Positions 1-5,432 of a stretch of 5,432 bases of DNA are shown here, in pieces; positions within the stretch are counted from its first letter, which is position 1, and every line of letters starts with the position of its first letter. Where the stretch lies: positions 1 through 5,432 of the forward strand of contig JBNKHC010000297.1 in assembly GCA_050290145.1 (NCBI GenBank), in the 5' to 3' direction. The translations under genes and the position numbers were made by a program. The notes under the pieces are model-generated. The model did not search any database and was not told where the DNA came from. It saw only the letters and a list, made by a program, of their open reading frames with translations. Source of the DNA: Pelagibius sp050290145. GTDB lineage: Bacteria > Pseudomonadota > Alphaproteobacteria > Kiloniellales > Kiloniellaceae.

Positions 1-453
1 GCCCATGGCCTGCAGCGCCGGCCGATGGGCCTCGAAGAGATCAACATCGCCCCCGGCGAGTACCGTGATCTTGCCCTGCCCCGCCAGGTGAACCCCGCCG
101 GTCACCGGGGCTTCCATGGTGCGGACGCCCTTGGCCGCGGCAACCTCGGACAGCCGCAGGATGTCCTCGCGCCCCAAGGTCGACATCTCGATCCAGGTGC
201 CGCCCGGCCGCAGGCCTTGCAGCAGCTTGTCCAGGACCTTCTCGGAGACGGCGGGAGATGGAAGACAGGTGATGACCGCATCACAGTCCCGCGCCAGCTC
301 CGCGACGTCGCCGGCCCAGGCCGCGCCGAGCGCAAGGTGTCTTTCGGCAAGGGCCGGGTCGACGTCGTTGACCGTGACCGCGAAGTTTTCGCGCAGCAGG
401 CTTGCGGCGAGATGCCCCCCGAGACTGCCGAGACCGACATAGCCATAGCGCAT
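1..453 (-). CDS. NAD(P)-dependent oxidoreductase, 3-hydroxyisobutyrate dehydrogenase family (N-terminal half, cut by window edge)
   Basis: Seen: 151 residues read leftwards from an ATG at 453 and run off the window, about half of the roughly 290 residues usual for this family. The N-terminus is a Rossmann nucleotide-binding motif, GYVGLGSLGG (residues 4-13), followed by a strand ending VTVNDVDP (residues 26-33). Further family landmarks are DAVITCLPSPAV (about 78-89), the EMST turn (about 109-112) and the substrate-binding signature EAPVTGGVHLAGQGK (about 134-148). Known: members oxidise beta-hydroxy acids such as 3-hydroxyisobutyrate or tartronate semialdehyde with NAD(P)+, using a conserved lysine near residue 170, which lies outside the window. 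It is probably cytoplasmic. Context: it is the third gene of the operon, starting 22 bases after the MttB-like stop. Inference: it may oxidise a hydroxy-acid or aldehyde product of the upstream demethylating enzymes. Family assignment is firm; substrate is unknown, and other imine- or hydroxy-acid-reducing members of the superfamily are possible. Confidence 0.9.
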   Translation of the reverse strand, partial: MRYGYVGLGSLGGHLAASLLRENFAVTVNDVDPALAERHLALGAAWAGDVAELARDCDAVITCLPSPAVSEKVLDKLLQGLRPGGTWIEMSTLGREDILRLSEVAAAKGVRTMEAPVTGGVHLAGQGKITVLAGGDVDLFEAHRPALQAMG

Positions 454-459
454 CTTGTT

Positions 460-465
460 CTCCCC
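460..465 (-). promoter_or_regulatory. Ribosome binding site of the dehydrogenase gene
   Basis: GGGGAG lies 6 bases upstream of the ATG at 453, within the 22-base gap after the MttB-like stop. Its good spacing supports this ATG as the start and suggests independent ribosome loading within a shared transcript. Confidence 0.65.
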
Positions 466-475
466 GCTGGCGCTG

Positions 476-2029
476 TCAGAGATGGATCCGGAAGGCCGCG
501 CGCAGCACCGCGTCGGTTGCCGGATCGATGAAAGGCGCCTGGGATTGCGCCAGCAGACGCTTCTTGCGCGCCGTCGCCTGATCGATCAGGTCCGGCTTGC
601 CGGCCTCGGCCCAGCCCTTGGGGCTGCTGCGGTCGGCCACAGCGGGATAGACGTACTCGGTCTGCATCAGGCCCAGGGTCTGGGCGTGGCCCAGGTAGTG
701 GCCGGGTCCTTCCAGGCAGACCTCGCGCATGGCCTCCAGGCTGACGGCGTCCTCGCTCACCTCGATGCCGCGTACGCAGCGCAGCACCTGGCCCAGCATA
801 TCGTCGCCCAGCACCAGGGACTCCATGCAGAAACCCAGCAGCGAGGCATGCATGCCGACCGCCTCGTAGACCATGTTGAGGCCGCTCAGGCCCGCCATGA
901 CGTTGGAGATGGCCTGCTCCCAGCCGGCCTGCATGTCCGGCAGCTTGGCATCGGCCATGCCCGCGGCGGCGCCGCCGGGCAAGCCGTAGAAGTGGTGCAT
1001 CTGGGCGCAGCCGGCGGTGAGCAGGGCCTGCTCGCCCGAACCGCCGGACATGGCGCCGGTCCTCAGGTCCGAGACGAAGGGCCAGGTGCCGAAGATCGCC
1101 GGATGCCCCGGCGCGACGGCGTTCACGTAGACCACGCCGGCCAGGCACTCGGCCACCGCCTGCACGATGGCGGTGGCCAGCTGTGCCGGGGCGGTGGCGC
1201 CCGCCTGCCCGGCGGAGAGCAGCAGCACCGGCATGCCGCCGCGGATGCAGGTCTCCATGGCGATACAGCTCTCCGTGGCGAACTTCATCGGCGGCACGAC
1301 GAAGCAGTTGGAGTTGGAGACGAAGGGCCGCGCCCGCCAGGCCGCTTCGCCGCCGGCGAGCAGGTGCAGGAAGTCGAGGCCGCCGGCGACGTGGGTGGGA
1401 TCGGAAAAGCTGGTCCCCACGTGCTTCGTGGTGCCGGCGCAGCAGGCATAGAGCGTGTTGATGTCCAGCTCGAAGTTGTCGGCGATGTCGCGGCAGACCA
1501 TCGCGCGCTGGAAGAAATGGACGTTGTCCAGGGCCTGGGTGAGGCGCGCCGCGTCATAAAGATCCTGCACCGTGGAGTCACGATACTCGCGCTGTTCCAC
1601 GTCGACCACGTGGACCGCCGCCCCGGCGGTGCCGAAGTGCACCCGCTTGCCGGAAAGTTCCAGATCGTAGGCCGGGTCGCGGCCGTGCAGGGTGATGTCG
1701 CGCGCGGCCACGGCCAGCATGTCCTCGACGAGGGCACGGGGAAAGCGCAGGCGCCCGTCGTCCCCTTCGACGGCCCCCGCCGCGGTCATGACCGCAACGC
1801 CGGAGGGCGGCGCATCGGCCAGCCCGATGGTCTCCAGGGCATCGAGGGCCGCCGCGTGGATAAGCTGCACACCCTCCTCGGTCAGCGGCCGGTACCGGCC
1901 GCCGGTCAGGCCGGGTCGCACCGGGCGCAGGTCCTGCGCCAGGGGCGCGGCGCGCAGCGCCTGGCGCGCCACCCGCCCGCCGCTCCGGCGGCTTCGTTTC
2001 TCCGGGGAGCTCTGTTCGGCAGCGGTCAT
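476..2029 (-). CDS. MttB-superfamily (trimethylamine/betaine methyltransferase-like) protein, non-pyrrolysine type
   Basis: Seen: 517 residues, near the usual ~500 of the family. A basic N-terminal tail (KRSRRSGGRVARQALR, residues 11-26) precedes the conserved core. Core motifs include RPVRPGLTGGRY (35-46), HFGTAGAAVHVVDVE (131-145), CAGTTKHVGTSFSDP (197-211), FVSNSNCFVVPPMKFATE (236-253), GHPAIFGTWPFVSDLRTGAMSGG (308-330, in parts), GMADAKLPDMQAG (357-369) and GPGHYLGH (441-448). Known: this TIM-barrel family moves a methyl group from a methylated amine to a cob(I)alamin on a small corrinoid protein. Archaeal trimethylamine enzymes carry pyrrolysine encoded by UAG, whereas the widespread bacterial members, including glycine betaine methyltransferase MtgB, do not. 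The frame here has no internal stop, so it is of the latter type. The start at 2029 was chosen because it overlaps the preceding stop as ATGA and leaves only the natural N-terminus; the frame stays open to 2359, but that extension would lie entirely inside the upstream gene. Substrate is inferred to be a quaternary or tertiary methylamine such as a betaine. No corrinoid partner is visible. Confidence 0.92.
   Translation of the reverse strand: MTAAEQSSPEKRSRRSGGRVARQALRAAPLAQDLRPVRPGLTGGRYRPLTEEGVQLIHAAALDALETIGLADAPPSGVAVMTAAGAVEGDDGRLRFPRALVEDMLAVAARDITLHGRDPAYDLELSGKRVHFGTAGAAVHVVDVEQREYRDSTVQDLYDAARLTQALDNVHFFQRAMVCRDIADNFELDINTLYACCAGTTKHVGTSFSDPTHVAGGLDFLHLLAGGEAAWRARPFVSNSNCFVVPPMKFATESCIAMETCIRGGMPVLLLSAGQAGATAPAQLATAIVQAVAECLAGVVYVNAVAPGHPAIFGTWPFVSDLRTGAMSGGSGEQALLTAGCAQMHHFYGLPGGAAAGMADAKLPDMQAGWEQAISNVMAGLSGLNMVYEAVGMHASLLGFCMESLVLGDDMLGQVLRCVRGIEVSEDAVSLEAMREVCLEGPGHYLGHAQTLGLMQTEYVYPAVADRSSPKGWAEAGKPDLIDQATARKKRLLAQSQAPFIDPATDAVLRAAFRIHL
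2026..2029 (-). promoter_or_regulatory. ATGA stop/start overlap (translational coupling)
   Basis: On the minus strand the stop TGA of the flavoprotein gene and the start ATG of the MttB-like gene share four bases, ATGA. Only a weak AAGG stands directly before the ATG, so reinitiation by ribosomes finishing the upstream gene probably drives translation. This ties the output of the two enzymes together. Confidence 0.85.
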
Positions 2030-4479
2030 GCCTTGAGTCTTTCGTTGCGGGGGTCCCACAGCGGGCCCTCGGGCTGGACGACGGCGGCGCAGCGCTCGCC
2101 GAAGATCTCCACTTCCAGGCGCGTTCCCGCCGCCGCCAGGTCGCTGCGCACGACCCCCAGGGCGACGGACTTGCCGACGCGGTGGCCCCAGGCGCCCGAA
2201 GTGGTCTCGCCGACCACGCTGTCGCCCTGCCACAGGGTCGACATGTAGGGCGCATCGCAGTCGCCGGCCTCCACCACCAGGGTGACGAAGCGCTTCGCGG
2301 GTCCCTTCTCGCGCTCCCCCAGCAGTGCCTCCTTGCCGACGAAGTCCGGCTTGTCCCACTGGACGAAGCGCTCCAGGCCGGCCTGCAGCACCGTGTAATC
2401 CGTGGAGAGGTCTCCTTTCCAGGCGCGGTAGCCCTTCTCGATGCGCAGGCTGTCGAGGGCGAACATGCCGAAGGGCTTGAGGTCCAGCGGCGCGCCCGCT
2501 TCGCTGATCGCCGCGTGAATCTCGGCGATGTCGTCGATCGCGGCATGAACCTCCCAGCCCAGCTCGCCGGCAAAGCAGACGCGGATGAGGTTCACGTACT
2601 TCCCGGCGATGTGGCTGGTCTGGTGCGTCAGCCAGGGGCGCGAAAGGTCGGCCTCGCAGATCCCGGCAAGCAGGTCGCGCGACTTCGGCCCACAGAGAAT
2701 CAGCGTTGAATAGCCCTCGGTCTCGTCGGTCAGGGCGAGCCCCGCCGGCAGCCGCCGTTGCAGCAGTTCAAAGTCGTGCCACTGCGCGGCGGCCGCCGTG
2801 ATCAGCGTCATCAGCTCCTCCGAGTGGCGCACCACCGACATCTCGGTGACGACGCGCCCATTCCGGTCGGCGAAGTAGGCAAGGCCGATGCGCCCGGGCT
2901 TCGGCACCGCGCCGGTGATCTGGCGCGACAGCCACTCGGCCGCGCCGGCGCCTTCCAGATTGAAGCTGGAGAAGCCCGGCAGGTCGAGCAGCCCCACCCC
3001 GTCGCGCACCGCCAGACATTCCTCGCGCACCGCGGCGAACCAGGCGCCCTCGCGCCGGAAGGTCTGCGTGGCTTCCTCGCTGGTGTCGTCACCGGGCCGC
3101 GCGAACCAGTTGGCGCGCTCCCAGCCGTTGTAGGCGCCGAACTGGGCACCCGCCGCCTTCAGGCGCTCGTGGATCGGCGAGAGCTTCTTGTCGCGCCCCG
3201 CCGGCCAGGCATGGTGCGGGAAGTGGATGGCGTACTCGTGGCCGTAGACCTCCATGCCCTTGGCGATGCAGTAGTCGCGGTCGCAGAAGGCGGTGAAGCG
3301 GCGCGGGTCGCAGGACCACATGTCCCACTCGGTCTCGCCCTCGGTGACCCACTCGGCCAGCACCTTGCCGGCGCCGCCGCCCTGGCAGATGCCGAAGGTG
3401 AAGACGCAGGCCTCGAAGGCATTGGGCACGCCCGGCATGGGCCCGATCAGGGGATTGCCGTCCGGCGTATAGGGGATCGGGCCGTTGATGATCTTGGAGA
3501 GGCCCGCTTCGGCAAGGATCGGCACCCGCTCCATGGCGTCGGCGACGTACCACTCCAGACGGTCGAGGTCGTCGGGGAAGAGCTGGAAGGAGAAATCCTC
3601 CGGCATGGGGTCATCGGGCGTGACCCAGTGCGCCCGGCAGTTGCGCTCATAGGGGCCGAGGTTCATGCCGCCCTTTTCCTGGCGCAGGTAGTAGGAGCTG
3701 TCGACGTCGCGCAGAAGAGGGAGTTTGTGGCCGGCCTCCGCCGACCAGGCCGCCAGCTCCGGGATGGTGTCGAACAGCAGGTACTGGTGGCTCATCACCA
3801 TCATCGGCACGTCGCGCCCGAACCACTTGCCGACCTCGCGCGCGTAGTAGCCGGCGGCATTGACGACGATCTCGCAGCGAATCTCGCCCTTGGGCGTCGA
3901 GACCACCCAGTCGTCCCCGTCGCGCCTCGCGCCGGTGGCCGGGCAGAAGCGCGCGATGTTGGCGCCCAGATCGCGGGCGCCCTTGGCCAGGGCTTGGGTC
4001 AGCTGCGCCGGGTCGATGTCGCCGTCGTAGGGATCGTAGAGCGCGCCGGTCAGCGCGTGGGTCTCGGCGAAGGGATAGCGCCCGCGAATCTCCTCCGGCG
4101 TCAGGATGTCCAGCTCCATGCCCTGGTAGCGGCCCATGCCGACAACGCGCTTGAACTCCCGCAGGCGCTCGTCCGTGTGGCCCAGGCGAACGGAGCCGGT
4201 GACGTGGTAGTTCATCGGGTAGTCGACCGCCTGCGCGAGGTCGCGGTAGAGCTGCGCCGAATAGCGCTGCATGTTCATGATCGACCAGGAGGCGGAGAAG
4301 GTCGGCACGTTGCCCGCCGCGTGCCAGGTCGACCCGGCGGTCAGTTCGTTCTTCTCCAGGAGGATGCAGTCGGTCCACCCGGCCCTCGCCAGATGGTAGA
4401 GTGCCGACACACCGACCACCCCACCGCCGATGATCACCACCCGGGCCTGGGCCGGAAGGCCGCTCTTGGACTCGTTCAC
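2026..4479 (-). CDS. Dimethylglycine/sarcosine dehydrogenase-like FAD oxidoreductase fused to GcvT-type tetrahydrofolate domain
   Basis: Seen (numbering from the GTG at 4479, 817 residues): a dinucleotide-binding motif VVIIGGGVVG (14-23) with Glu42 ending the second strand. AGSTWHAAG follows (48-56); its His53 matches the histidine that carries covalent FAD in dimethylglycine and sarcosine dehydrogenases. The oxidoreductase domain continues through NAAGYYAREVG (207-217), NLGPYE (273-278) and PYTPDGNPLIGP (336-347). A central linker domain spans about 370-430. The GcvT-like part spans about 440-817, with FAGELGWEVH (636-645), KPFGMFALDSLRIEKGYRAW (668-687) and a C-terminal DPRNERLKA typical of the family. 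Known: these cytoplasmic (mitochondrial in animals) enzymes oxidise an N-methyl group and pass the one-carbon unit to tetrahydrofolate as 5,10-methylene-THF. It is the first gene of the operon. GTG 4479 is preferred over a TTG at 4545, because the latter has no ribosome binding site and would add 22 atypical residues. Dimethylglycine is the leading substrate guess; sarcosine or another N-methyl amine is possible. Confidence 0.93.
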   Translation of the reverse strand: MNESKSGLPAQARVVIIGGGVVGVSALYHLARAGWTDCILLEKNELTAGSTWHAAGNVPTFSASWSIMNMQRYSAQLYRDLAQAVDYPMNYHVTGSVRLGHTDERLREFKRVVGMGRYQGMELDILTPEEIRGRYPFAETHALTGALYDPYDGDIDPAQLTQALAKGARDLGANIARFCPATGARRDGDDWVVSTPKGEIRCEIVVNAAGYYAREVGKWFGRDVPMMVMSHQYLLFDTIPELAAWSAEAGHKLPLLRDVDSSYYLRQEKGGMNLGPYERNCRAHWVTPDDPMPEDFSFQLFPDDLDRLEWYVADAMERVPILAEAGLSKIINGPIPYTPDGNPLIGPMPGVPNAFEACVFTFGICQGGGAGKVLAEWVTEGETEWDMWSCDPRRFTAFCDRDYCIAKGMEVYGHEYAIHFPHHAWPAGRDKKLSPIHERLKAAGAQFGAYNGWERANWFARPGDDTSEEATQTFRREGAWFAAVREECLAVRDGVGLLDLPGFSSFNLEGAGAAEWLSRQITGAVPKPGRIGLAYFADRNGRVVTEMSVVRHSEELMTLITAAAAQWHDFELLQRRLPAGLALTDETEGYSTLILCGPKSRDLLAGICEADLSRPWLTHQTSHIAGKYVNLIRVCFAGELGWEVHAAIDDIAEIHAAISEAGAPLDLKPFGMFALDSLRIEKGYRAWKGDLSTDYTVLQAGLERFVQWDKPDFVGKEALLGEREKGPAKRFVTLVVEAGDCDAPYMSTLWQGDSVVGETTSGAWGHRVGKSVALGVVRSDLAAAGTRLEVEIFGERCAAVVQPEGPLWDPRNERLKA

Positions 4480-4482
4480 GCT

Positions 4483-4488
4483 TCCCCC
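4483..4488 (-). promoter_or_regulatory. Purine-rich ribosome binding site supporting the GTG start at 4479
   Basis: GGGGGA lies three bases before the GTG, within the run GCGGGGGAAGC. Spacing is a little short, but it is the only purine-rich block upstream of any candidate start. The FAD motif begins 13 codons later, as expected for the family. Confidence 0.5.
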
Positions 4489-4502
4489 GCTCGCTTTGGA
4501 AC

Positions 4503-4518
4503 CTGCCGTTTTCGGCAG
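4503..4518 (-). repeat. Perfect short hairpin in operon leader
   Basis: CTGCCG and CGGCAG form a perfect 6-bp stem around a four-base loop (TTTT on the plus strand, AAAA in the operon transcript). It lies 24 bases upstream of the GTG start of the flavoprotein gene. No U-run follows it in the leftward direction, so it is not an intrinsic terminator of that transcript. It could be an mRNA leader stem or a second protein-binding palindrome; both are inference. Confidence 0.55.
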
Positions 4519-4522
4519 TATC

Positions 4523-4543
4523 CGGCGGCTTCGCGGCGGCTTC
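4523..4543. repeat. 10-bp direct repeat, 11-bp period
   Basis: CGGCGGCTTC occurs at 4523-4532 and again at 4534-4543, about one helical turn apart, on the operon side of the divergent spacer. It could be a pair of half-sites on the same DNA face, or simply a small tandem duplication in G+C-rich DNA. Confidence 0.4.
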
Positions 4544-4567
4544 AATTGATTCGATGACGGTTTATTG

Positions 4568-4582
4568 ATCGAAAAATTCGAT
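4568..4582. promoter_or_regulatory. Probable LysR-type operator (T-N11-A inverted repeat)
   Basis: ATCGAA (4568-4573) and TTCGAT (4577-4582) are perfect inverted arms around AAA. The inner 13 bases, T4569 to A4581, fit the T-N11-A consensus recognised by LysR-type regulators. The box sits in the A+T-rich part of the spacer, 35 bases before the start codon of the adjacent LysR gene. A further half-site, ATTCGAT, lies at 4549-4555 and could be the second contact of a tetramer. Binding by the neighbouring regulator is inferred from motif and position. Confidence 0.65.
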
Positions 4583-4617
4583 TAGACTGGCCGAAAATTT
4601 CCTCAACGGGGGCGGCC

Positions 4618-5432
4618 ATGCAGATCGAGCTTCTGGATACTTTCCTCGACCTCATCGAGACCAACAGTTTCAACCGCACCGCCGAGCGCCTGGGCCTCAC
4701 CCAGTCGACGGTTTCCAGCCGGGTGAAAACCCTGGAGGCGGCGCTCGGCAAGCGCCTCTTCACCCGCAGCCGCGCCGGCACGCAGCCGACCGCTGCCGGC
4801 CAGCGCCTGGTCGACCACGCCCGCAGCATGCGCCGCGAGTGGAACGAGGCGCGGCGCGCGGTAAAGCGCAGCGGCGATTTCGCCCAGCTGCTGCGCATCG
4901 GCATTCAGAACGACCTCGCCGCCAGCCACATCGGCGACTGGGTCTCCGAGTTCCGCAAGGCGCTGCCGGAGACCTCCTTCTATATCGAGCTCGACTACTC
5001 CATCCAGATGAGCGCCGACGTGCTGGCCGGCGAGCTTGACCTGGCGATCCTCTTCACGCCGCGTCACCTGCCGGACCTGCACTACGAGACCGTCGGCGAG
5101 ATCGCCTACCGCATGGTCAGCACGCAGGCCGCGCGCCTCGCCGAGGTCGACCGCGAGCGCTACATCTTCGCCAACTACTCCGCGGCCTTCGACAAGACCC
5201 ACCGGGAGGTCATCGAGGGCTTCCCCGACGCCCCGATCGCCAGCGGCCAGAACGCGGCGGTCTGCGGCCTGCTGACCTCGCTGGGCGGCACCGCCTTCGT
5301 GCTGGAGGAATCGGCGCGCGACCTGGTGGCCGCCGGGCTCTGCCGCTATGTCGAGGACGTGGCGCCGATCCCGCAGACGGTCTACCTGGCCACCCACCTG
5401 CGCCACCGCCACGCCCACCGCAAGCTGCTGGC
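4618..5432 (+). CDS. LysR-family transcriptional regulator (3' end cut by window edge)
   Basis: Seen: 271 codons run open from ATG 4618 to the window edge; the family usually has about 290-310 residues, so only the last few tens are missing. The N-terminus is a classic winged helix-turn-helix: FNRTAERLGLTQSTVSSRVK (18-37) followed by TLEAALGKRLFTRS (38-51) and PTAAGQRL. A linker helix precedes the effector-binding domain, which begins near LLRIGIQ (about 91) and contains the typical VLAGELDLAILF strand-turn (about 139-150). Known: these proteins bind DNA as tetramers and switch a neighbouring, often divergent, operon on when a small ligand binds. Context: it faces away from the methylamine operon across a 138-base spacer with a T-N11-A box, so it is the likely regulator of that operon. 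The start is preceded by a G-rich stretch (GGGGGCGG), only a fair ribosome binding site. The ligand is unknown; a methylated amine or its demethylated product is a guess. Confidence 0.93.
   Translation, partial: MQIELLDTFLDLIETNSFNRTAERLGLTQSTVSSRVKTLEAALGKRLFTRSRAGTQPTAAGQRLVDHARSMRREWNEARRAVKRSGDFAQLLRIGIQNDLAASHIGDWVSEFRKALPETSFYIELDYSIQMSADVLAGELDLAILFTPRHLPDLHYETVGEIAYRMVSTQAARLAEVDRERYIFANYSAAFDKTHREVIEGFPDAPIASGQNAAVCGLLTSLGGTAFVLEESARDLVAAGLCRYVEDVAPIPQTVYLATHLRHRHAHRKLL

Larger units (their letters stand above)
4480..4617. promoter_or_regulatory. Divergent control region between operon and LysR regulator
   Basis: These 138 bases separate the leftward operon from the rightward regulator and must hold the promoters of both. 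Positions 4541-4605 are only about 35% G+C (23 of 65 bases), far below the flanking genes. The hexamer ATTGAT occurs at 4545 and 4564, and ATTCGAT at 4549 and 4576. I see no convincing -35/-10 pair on either strand, so promoter positions are left open. A single shared region bound by the LysR protein, activating the operon and repressing its own gene, is the usual arrangement for this family. Confidence 0.75.

Noticed and set aside
1984..1996. 13-base match between the start of the MttB-like gene and the leader at 4521-4533 (TCCGGCGGCTTCG)
   Set aside because: The first copy is ordinary coding sequence for the basic N-terminal tail, and chance matches of this length are not surprising for G+C-rich words. 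Nothing else supports a shared function.
455..2248. Long plus-strand open frame of 597 codons opposite the MttB-like gene
   Set aside because: It is an antisense shadow of the strongly recognisable MttB-like gene. Its translation is low-complexity and rich in Gly, Ala, Arg, His and Gln with no family motif, as expected opposite G+C-rich coding DNA.
2030..2359. Extended N-terminus of the MttB-like protein from a start at 2359
   Set aside because: The extension lies entirely within the GcvT domain coding region of the upstream gene in another frame, has shadow-like composition, and the ATG at 2029 forms a standard ATGA overlap.
2758..4557. Long plus-strand open frame of 599 codons opposite the flavoprotein gene
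   Set aside because: It mirrors codon structure on the other strand, shows no recognisable domain, and would cover the operon start and leader. The opposite strand has clear FAD and GcvT motifs throughout.
4603..5418. Minus-strand open frame of 271 codons opposite the LysR gene
   Set aside because: It is an antisense shadow of the LysR gene; the plus strand carries the helix-turn-helix and effector-domain motifs and runs open to the window edge.

Overview
The base composition is high in G+C, codon third positions are strongly G/C, and the genes are tightly packed. Together with the protein families present, this points to an alphaproteobacterium (Rhodospirillales- or Rhodobacterales-like). 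That assignment is inferred from family resemblance and was not searched.

Layout: three genes run leftwards on the minus strand as one apparent operon, and a divergent regulator starts at the right. In order of transcription the operon holds: (i) an 817-residue flavoprotein of the dimethylglycine/sarcosine dehydrogenase type, with an N-terminal FAD oxidoreductase fused to a C-terminal GcvT-like tetrahydrofolate domain (4479 to 2026); (ii) a 517-residue MttB-superfamily (trimethylamine/betaine methyltransferase-like) protein with no in-frame amber codon, so of the non-pyrrolysine type (2029 to 476); (iii) the first 151 residues of a 3-hydroxyisobutyrate-dehydrogenase-family NAD(P)-dependent oxidoreductase, cut by the left edge (453 to 1). 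Genes i and ii share an ATGA stop/start overlap, and genes ii and iii are 22 bases apart. On the plus strand, 4618 to the right edge encodes a LysR-type regulator lacking only its last residues.

The 138-base divergent spacer (4480-4617) is the only non-coding stretch of any size. Its right half drops to about 35% G+C and carries a perfect 6-3-6 inverted repeat containing a T-N11-A LysR-type box. Its left half carries a perfect 6-bp stem/4-nt loop hairpin in the probable operon leader and a 10-bp direct repeat with an 11-bp period.

Working model (inference): the operon demethylates a methylated amine or quaternary ammonium compound. The MttB-like protein would remove a methyl group from a quaternary or tertiary amine. 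The flavoprotein would oxidise an N-methyl group of a tertiary or secondary amine and pass the one-carbon unit to tetrahydrofolate. The dehydrogenase would oxidise a hydroxy-acid or similar product. The LysR protein would respond to the substrate or a product. No corrinoid protein, which known MttB-type enzymes need as methyl acceptor, is encoded here. The substrate cannot be read from the sequence.
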